From: Oligoflexales bacterium
GTDB taxonomy: Bacteria; Bdellovibrionota_B; Oligoflexia; Oligoflexales; Bog-1112
Direction: 5' to 3'
Length of the DNA stretch: 58,500 nt
Assembly: GCA_017985985.1 (NCBI GenBank)
Contig: JAGNWK010000006.1
Location: 1 to 58,500, forward strand
Below the pieces are notes generated by a model. The model was not told the origin of the DNA. It searched no databases and worked only from the letters and a program-made list of their open reading frames with translations. The position numbers and the translations under genes were made by a program. This document shows positions 53,328-58,500 of the stretch, piece after piece (within the stretch, counting starts at the first letter, position 1; each line of letters opens with the position of its first letter).

Positions 53328-54470
53328 ATGAAAATTTTTCAATCGCAATGGAAAGCAGGAAGTGGCTGGAAAGACTTAAGTGAAGGTAACCAGAAAGTAT
53401 CCAACCCTCAACTCGTTCTGGTCTTTGGCGGACGAGACCAACTAGCAGAGGCAAAAAGATTCGATGAAATTCGCAATATCTATAAAAAGTCTCAAATTAT
53501 TTCTGTTTCCACTGCAGGTGAAATCCTCAAAGACAATGTATATGACGATACCATTACAGCAACTGCCATAGAGCTCGGTAAAACAAAAGTGAAAATCGCA
53601 AGTCTCACCATTAAAAACTCAGAGGACAGTGAGTCCGTAGGTAAGAACCTAGGAAAAGACCTCCAGGACAAAGATCTATGTTATGTGCTTGTCCTTTCTG
53701 ATGGGCTGAAAGTGAATGGAACATCCCTTCTGCAGGGTATCAATTCTGTTTTAGATAAGAATTTGGTCGTCACAGGTGGCTTAGCAGGAGACGGCTCTCG
53801 CTTTGTAAAGACTTTAGTGGGTGTGGATGCAGCTCCTTCCGAACATCAAGTAGTGGCCATTGGCTTTTATGGCAAAGACCTCGTCATTGGACACGGATCC
53901 GTCGGTGGATGGGACCCCTTTGGCCCTATTCGAAAAGTCACACGCTCCGAAGGCAACATCCTCTATGAATTAGATGGTCAGCCAGCTCTCGATCTTTATA
54001 AAAATTATCTGGGTGAGCAAGCCAAAAGCTTACCAGGCAGCGGCCTTCTCTTCCCCCTTTCTATTCATCTCCCAGGCAATAAAGGGAACTTGGTGCGAAC
54101 CATACTTGCTGTTGATGAAGAGAAGAAGTCACTGACTTTTGCTGGGGATATTCCCAATGGTGGTCAGGTTCAACTTATGAAGGCAAACTTCGAACGACTG
54201 ATTGATGGTGCTTCGCTCGCAGCCACTCAGTCTGTTTTAAAGCAAGAAGAAAAAGCACCACAACTTGCTCTCTTGATCAGTTGTGTGGGTAGAAAGCTGG
54301 TTTTAGGACCAAGAATCGACGAAGAGATTGAAGGCGTTCGCTCCATACTCGGAGCCTCTACCAAAATTACTGGTTTTTACTCTTACGGCGAACTGAGTCC
54401 ACTGGTAGGTAACTCTTCCTGTGAACTCCACAATCAGACAATGACCATCACAACTTTATCTGAAAAATAG
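53328..54470 (+). CDS. FIST-domain sensor protein (NosP-like)
   Basis: 380 residues: FIST N (~22-210; VLVFGGRDQLAEAKRFD, ISVSTAGEILKDNVYDD, GGLAGDG) and FIST C (~220-360; ALDLYKNYLGEQA, LLISCVGRKLVLG, TGFYSYGELSP). Soluble. Some FIST proteins, called NosP, bind haem and sense nitric oxide and are encoded beside histidine kinases. GHGSVGGWDPFGPIRKVTRSE is the family's conserved centre. Haem binding here is inference. Confidence 0.9.
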   Translation: MKIFQSQWKAGSGWKDLSEGNQKVSNPQLVLVFGGRDQLAEAKRFDEIRNIYKKSQIISVSTAGEILKDNVYDDTITATAIELGKTKVKIASLTIKNSEDSESVGKNLGKDLQDKDLCYVLVLSDGLKVNGTSLLQGINSVLDKNLVVTGGLAGDGSRFVKTLVGVDAAPSEHQVVAIGFYGKDLVIGHGSVGGWDPFGPIRKVTRSEGNILYELDGQPALDLYKNYLGEQAKSLPGSGLLFPLSIHLPGNKGNLVRTILAVDEEKKSLTFAGDIPNGGQVQLMKANFERLIDGASLAATQSVLKQEEKAPQLALLISCVGRKLVLGPRIDEEIEGVRSILGASTKITGFYSYGELSPLVGNSSCELHNQTMTITTLSEK

Positions 54471-54495
54471 GCTTTGAACAGGAGACTATTAGATC

Positions 54496-55959
54496 ATGTC
54501 AACGAGCAGCTTTCACAAACTCCTTTTGAGGCAGATTGAAAAGCACATCCCTGATTTTGAAAAAGTACGTGATTTGATAGAACCATTTTTAAATGCCGTT
54601 AACACGACCTATGGTCATTATGAAAGTGATAGAGTCCTACTTGAAAGGTCGATGGATTTAAGTTCAAAAGAACTCACTTCGGCCAACGAAAAACTCTCGC
54701 AAGAAAGTGAAAACCAAAAGATTATTTTGCGAAAATTAAAAGAGTCTGTTCTGGCTTTAAATCAATTGGAACACAATGAAGACATCAGCAGCTTAAATGA
54801 AAACAACATCGTTATGCTGGCTGATATTATAAGGGATCAGATCACCAGAAGGAGGCAAACCGAGGCTAATTTAGTCGCTCTTTTAGACAATACCAATGAC
54901 TCTATCTGGTCGATCGACAAAGATTTTAAAATCTTATCGTTCAATTCTTCTTTTAAAAACAAAATCAAGTCAAGTTTTTCATGTGAACCTCAAATTGAAA
55001 TGAACATCGATGAGATTTATGGCATAGGAAGCATTGAAACAAAGATATGGAAAGCCTACCTTTTCAGAGCTCTCTCTGGAGAGAGATTTTCTCATGATAG
55101 AAAGATTCAAGTTGGTAATGAAACTATTTATCTTGAAATATCTCTCAACCCGATTGTGTCGGGTGAGGATGTAGTAGGGGTGACTATTTTTGAAAAAGAC
55201 ATCACACAGAGGAAAAAATCTGAAGAAGAGATCATCAATGCAAGAATGGTTGCGGAAGCTGCCAATGAAGCGAAAACTGAATTTTTGGCCAACATGAGCC
55301 ATGAGCTTAGAACCCCTCTCAACGCCATCATTGGTTACAGTGAATTAATTCGCGAGGAAGACGGCGGGCAGTCTGGTCAAGACGCTCATAAAATAACCTT
55401 AGCCGGTAAGCATCTGCTCGAAATTATTAATGGTATACTTGATTTTTCTAAGATGGAGGCTAATAAAATTGAGATTTATTTGGAAAAAATATCCGTCTCA
55501 GGCCTGATTGAAAACTTAAATATGATCATCGGATACCTCGTCACGAAAAACAACAACAAATATGAATGTATTTTAAACAACAAAACAAACATCATACAAG
55601 CAGACGTTTCCAAAACGACTCAAATTTTATTTAACTTTCTGAGCAACGCCTCGAAGTTTACAACAAATGGCAAAGTTTCTCTTATTATCGAAGACTATGA
55701 ACTAGAAGGGGTCCCAGGTCTAAAATTTAATGTGCAAGACACGGGGATTGGGATACCCGAAGATAAAATGAACAAACTCTTCAAACCGTTTTCTCAGGTG
55801 GATTCTTCGACAACAAGAAAATATGGCGGAACTGGTCTTGGTCTAGTTTTATCAAAGAAATTTGCAGAAATTATTGGCGGCAATGTTTCCTGCAGCAGCG
55901 TAATGGGGAAAGGTTCTCTATTCTCACTATGGATACCAACAAAAATAGATCAACCTTAA
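54496..55959 (+). CDS. Cytoplasmic sensor histidine kinase (coiled coil-PAS-HisKA-HATPase)
   Basis: 487 residues, no membrane helix. N-terminal helical region ~40-110, PAS ~122-235 (LLDNTNDSIWSIDKDFKILS), His ~269 in FLANMSHELRTPLNAIIGYS, N box FNFLSNASKFTTNG, G boxes QDTGIGIPEDK and GGTGLGLVLS. Lacks a receiver. It follows the FIST gene by 25 bases, so it may be its direct partner. Confidence 0.95.
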   Translation: MSTSSFHKLLLRQIEKHIPDFEKVRDLIEPFLNAVNTTYGHYESDRVLLERSMDLSSKELTSANEKLSQESENQKIILRKLKESVLALNQLEHNEDISSLNENNIVMLADIIRDQITRRRQTEANLVALLDNTNDSIWSIDKDFKILSFNSSFKNKIKSSFSCEPQIEMNIDEIYGIGSIETKIWKAYLFRALSGERFSHDRKIQVGNETIYLEISLNPIVSGEDVVGVTIFEKDITQRKKSEEEIINARMVAEAANEAKTEFLANMSHELRTPLNAIIGYSELIREEDGGQSGQDAHKITLAGKHLLEIINGILDFSKMEANKIEIYLEKISVSGLIENLNMIIGYLVTKNNNKYECILNNKTNIIQADVSKTTQILFNFLSNASKFTTNGKVSLIIEDYELEGVPGLKFNVQDTGIGIPEDKMNKLFKPFSQVDSSTTRKYGGTGLGLVLSKKFAEIIGGNVSCSSVMGKGSLFSLWIPTKIDQP

Positions 55960-55987
55960 TCTTTTTATCGCTTAAAGGTGACCTGAT

Positions 55988-56374
55988 ATGGAAAAATCTT
56001 ATCTTATACTCGTTGTGGAAGACAATGAGATGAATAGAGAGATTGTGGTGAGAAGGCTCAAAAAAAACGGCTACACCGTCATCCAAGCTTTCGATGGACT
56101 CGAGGGTTTTGAAAAAGCTACCCAAAATTTACCTGATCTTATTCTCATGGACATCAACCTTCCCATTATGGACGGGATTGAATCTACAAAAAAAATAAAA
56201 GAGCACAAGGAAACGAGCCGAATACCCATCATCGCCCTTACTGCACACGTCAAAGAAGATAGTCGCGCACAAATCATAGCTAGCGGGTGTGACGATTTCG
56301 AACCCAAACCTGTTAATTTCGATAATTTATTTAAAAAAATAAAAGACCTCATCCACAGTTCAAAGCTTCCATAG
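55988..56374 (+). CDS. Response regulator receiver protein (end of phosphorelay operon)
   Basis: 128 residues. VVEDNEMNRE, phospho-acceptor Asp ~55 in LILMDINLPIMDG, Thr in ALTAHVKED, Lys/Pro in FEPKPVNFD. No output domain. Of the DivK/CheY type; final gene, ending before a strong bidirectional terminator. Confidence 0.94.
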   Translation: MEKSYLILVVEDNEMNREIVVRRLKKNGYTVIQAFDGLEGFEKATQNLPDLILMDINLPIMDGIESTKKIKEHKETSRIPIIALTAHVKEDSRAQIIASGCDDFEPKPVNFDNLFKKIKDLIHSSKLP

Positions 56375-56530
56375 AGGATTGGAGAGTACGGCATTGGGAC
56401 ACCCAACTCCCGATATGACGTTGATCCGAGCCAAGGGAACTCGCAGTGTGCAGAGAGAGCGGTATCCCTCTACATAAATTTCTTCAAAAAATGCGATCTC
56501 CGGTGTTAAAGAATAGTCACTTTAGAGAGA

Positions 56531-56579
56531 AGCATCAATAAAAAAGGGCCTCAAATGGAGTCCCTTTTTTATTGATGCT
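56531..56579. terminator. Bidirectional intrinsic terminator
   Basis: AGCATCAATAAAAAAGGG and its exact complement (18 bp) with a 13-base loop; A-run on one side and T-run on the other. It serves both the receiver gene (+) and the exported protein gene (-). The 56375-56530 stretch holds no gene. Confidence 0.92.
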
Positions 56580-56595
56580 CTAACATCTTATCGTC

Positions 56596-57267
56596 TTATT
56601 GGACAGGAACCCTTCGATGGTATGGGTTCATATCTGCCAGATTTGCCAAAAGAGCATATTGCCCTGCCCCGTCCAATATGTGTCCAAAGAAATTTCGTGA
56701 GTAACCAGGCAGAATGGCTTGATTGTAGCTTCTGTCAAAATCATCCAATCCGTTATGATCCACACCCCTAACGAGATGAACACCTACGGCAAGTGCAACT
56801 ACAAGTCCAATAAGTGCGACTGCCAATATAACTGTTTGCCTTGCTTCAAAAGAATCTCTGCTTTCTTCTTGATGATAAATCCGAGCTCGCCTTTGCCGTT
56901 CCTCTCTTTCGAAATCATTACGCATATCCTGCTCCTCCCGAGCTAACCTTTGCTCCTGTTCAAATCTAGATTCGCCATCTCGAGGCGGATTCAAATTGCA
57001 GATATCGCAATTGTATTCTCTAGAGCTGAAGGAATAACTATAACCCGTGTCCTGATATGTCCCTACAAGCTGGCCAGGTAGTCGACAGCCATTTTCTCGA
57101 AGAGTTGTGCAGAAAGGTCCTGCAAATTGACGAAGAACAGGACCCCAATGCGTTTGCTCCCAGTGACCATAGACCTCTCCCTCCCAAGTCGTGTGAGAAG
57201 CAAAGCTAGAACTAGTCAAGATGGCCGCTAAGAACAAACCACTAAGTACAGATTTAAGAAGACTCAT
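56596..57267 (-). CDS. Exported protein with a C-terminal membrane helix
   Basis: 223 residues: signal peptide MSLLKSVLSGLFLAAILTSSSFA, a Trp/Tyr-rich part with four cysteines (PFCTTLRENGCRL, YNCDICNL), an Arg/Glu-rich helical segment (~100-140), and a membrane helix (VILAVALIGLVVALAVGVHLV, ~145-165). Function unknown. Overlaps the upstream small gene by four bases. Confidence 0.72.
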   Translation of the reverse strand: MSLLKSVLSGLFLAAILTSSSFASHTTWEGEVYGHWEQTHWGPVLRQFAGPFCTTLRENGCRLPGQLVGTYQDTGYSYSFSSREYNCDICNLNPPRDGESRFEQEQRLAREEQDMRNDFEREERQRRARIYHQEESRDSFEARQTVILAVALIGLVVALAVGVHLVRGVDHNGLDDFDRSYNQAILPGYSRNFFGHILDGAGQYALLANLADMNPYHRRVPVQ

Positions 57268-57497
57268 AATAAAATCTCCACTGCTATCGGTACCTCAATT
57301 TTTTTTTGTTTTCTCAAAACCCAATGAACTGGATAGTGGACAAAGGCACTTTTTTGTCCATTTTCTACCTCTAACTTTTCAGCCAATTGCCTGTACGCAT
57401 CCTTGGCTTCGGACTCAGATACGGGCTCCTTGCGGTGTTGGAATCTGAGTAAACTCTTACGCTTTTCTCCACGCCCTTGTTGGTCCTGATTTCTCAT
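57264..57497 (-). CDS. Small conserved-looking cytoplasmic protein
   Basis: 77 residues from ATG 57497, with AAGGAG upstream. Basic (MRNQDQQGRGEKRKSLLRFQ), ending VEILL. Stop overlaps the exported protein's start (ATGA). No family recognised. Confidence 0.6.
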   Translation of the reverse strand: MRNQDQQGRGEKRKSLLRFQHRKEPVSESEAKDAYRQLAEKLEVENGQKSAFVHYPVHWVLRKQKKIEVPIAVEILL

Positions 57498-57875
57498 TAT
57501 GCTCTCCTTGAGTTGCTTCGAGCATACCCTAAAAAACACCGCCGTCAATCGACAAATCTCAGATTTCCAGGAGTTTCTACCGATATATAGTGACAAAAAT
57601 TCGTGTTAGTGAATTCTTTAATGATTAACCTCCCGTAAACAGAATGGAAACAAGATCTAAACAGAAATTTAAATTTATGGAAAAAATCAACACTAGATAT
57701 GTAAAAAACAGCTAACGAGCATTTCGACGAAAGCCACCCATTATGGCTGCTCAAAACTCACAGCAGCTTATATCCAAGAAAATCAAGGAGAACGATCAAA
57801 ACAACATTCCAAACCTGATAGGCGCTCCTCCATAAGGGGGCCCTCCATCGGAATATGGACACGTCTTCTCTTTCG
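57498..57875. other. Non-coding stretch
   Basis: No supported gene. A short inverted repeat ATGGACA/TGTCCAT at 57855-57894 lies at the 3' end of the ankyrin-like gene and may aid termination. Confidence 0.4.
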
Positions 57876-58319
57876 CTATAGTAAAAAATGTCCATCCTGA
57901 AATGACCCACTCAAACTGAGACGAGTACTCCTCACCCGATAGGCCTCAAACCAAGCGACAGTAGCTGAGCCTAACTTCGCTAATTGCTCGGGAATGTGTC
58001 CATGGTGGTTCCCTTGGGTAAGAAGATGAGGATAGAACTCTTCGAACCAATATAAAATAGCCGTTTGACCTGCATAGGACGCAAAGTGAGCTGCTGTATA
58101 GCCCAGCTCATCAACTTCCTCAAAAACAGCTGGGTTAAAGTAGTGGCACACAACTAAAAAGAGCATACGACCGTGCACAATAGCTTGAACCACATCAGCC
58201 AGGGCTAGAGTCGTATCATGGGGAGGGGGAGGAGACTCGCTAGCAGCATGAACAGAAGACTGGATCGAAAGGAAGCACCAGAACACAAAGAGAATTGGAG
58301 AAACCTTAGCTCTTATCAT
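57876..58319 (-). CDS. Secreted WYQ-type ankyrin-like protein
   Basis: 147 residues. Signal peptide (MIRAKVSPILFVFWCFLSIQ, cut near VHA). One clear repeat GYTAAHFASYAGQTAILYWF then EEFYPHLLTQGNHHG, preceded and followed by weaker ones (DVVQAIVHGRM, LAKLGSATVAWFEAYRV). The repeat matches those in the decayed gene at 15902-16892. Intact reading frame. Probably periplasmic or secreted binding protein. Confidence 0.75.
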   Translation of the reverse strand: MIRAKVSPILFVFWCFLSIQSSVHAASESPPPPHDTTLALADVVQAIVHGRMLFLVVCHYFNPAVFEEVDELGYTAAHFASYAGQTAILYWFEEFYPHLLTQGNHHGHIPEQLAKLGSATVAWFEAYRVRSTRLSLSGSFQDGHFLL

Positions 58320-58347
58320 CTCGTCTGCTCCTGGGTTTTTAAGGGTT

Positions 58348-58472
58348 TAGCTTGTGGCAAGGAGGAGTTAAGGGAAACTTCGCAGAGGGTTCCCCTAAAA
58401 TTTTTGAGAGGAACAGCTGCGCACCCAATCGTTCAGAGCTAGCTTTTCTCCCAAACCCTCTTCCTTGCTATG
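58348..58472. repeat. Palindromic repeat B, copy 6 (long form)
   Basis: Outer arms GGCAAGGAGGAG and CTCTTCCTTGC enclose two inner hairpins: GGGAAACTTCGCAGAGGG with TTCCCC, and AGAGGAACAGCTGCG with CTTTTCTCCCAAACCC. Confidence 0.65.
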
Positions 58473-58500
58473 CTATGAGCTAAGACCTCTTACCTAGAAA

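Noticed and set aside
1..58500. tRNA or rRNA genes
   Set aside because: Read the intergenic gaps for cloverleaf-like or rRNA-like stretches and saw none; a covariance search was not possible.

Overview
The window (58.5 kb, AT-leaning, genes on both strands, Shine-Dalgarno starts) is a bacterial chromosome segment from a diderm. It carries many exported lipoproteins with lipobox signal peptides, several without recognisable relatives. It also has complete housekeeping genes (metG, accA, cmk, folK), an amino-acid-catabolic set (sdaA, hutG, hpd, hmgA, an aromatic amino acid permease, a Liv-type ABC importer) and rich phosphorelay signalling. This mix suggests a Bdellovibrionota/Oligoflexia-like or other deltaproteobacteria-like lineage. 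That placement is inference; no rRNA or tRNA gene was seen to support it.

Layout. 1-3820 (-): Liv-type amino acid ABC importer (livK-H-M-G; livG runs off the left edge). 4-5 kb: a DUF2608 HAD-like protein flanked by two direct copies of a ~122 bp repeat with terminal inverted repeats, then a zinc alcohol dehydrogenase. 6-12 kb: LRR lipoprotein, L-serine dehydratase, unknown lipoprotein, stand-alone receiver plus an RMND1/DUF155 membrane protein. 12-15.8 kb (-): a lipoprotein with a degenerate protein-kinase domain (pseudokinase) and a membrane-anchored pseudo-receiver/PilZ-like protein. 15.9-17.6 kb: a decayed ankyrin-like gene with an unusual repeat, then non-coding DNA. 17.6-25.3 kb: CsbD, HutG, MetRS, an SGNH-like lipoprotein, a UPF0104 membrane protein, an orphan serine recombinase and an aromatic amino acid permease. 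25.6-28.3 kb: a three-gene ABC system with a histidine-rich permease, resembling zinc-linked Zrg loci. 28.3-39.6 kb: SDR, secreted lipase-like protein, truncated-looking membrane protein, M28 aminopeptidase and many small exported proteins, including an overlapping three-lipoprotein operon. 39.6-45.3 kb: folK facing cmk-accA, FmdB zinc ribbon, an INT_rpt protein, hemN, a PhyH-type dioxygenase. 45.4-47.6 kb: hmgA-hpd (tyrosine to homogentisate to ring cleavage). 47.7-50.1 kb: a BlaI-type repressor and an M56 protease fused to a penicillin-binding transpeptidase-like domain, behind a double dyad operator. 50.2-56.4 kb: a CheY-like gene, then an operon of hybrid kinase, Hpt, FIST (NosP-like) sensor, second kinase and receiver. 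56.6-58.5 kb: small exported proteins and an intact relative of the unusual ankyrin repeats.

The strongest leads are the exported pseudokinase, the self-contained BlaI/M56-PBP module, the FIST phosphorelay, the WYQ-type ankyrin family in intact and decaying form, a tandem array of ribosome-binding sites in front of hemN, and a MITE-like repeat whose ends supply the stop codons of two genes.
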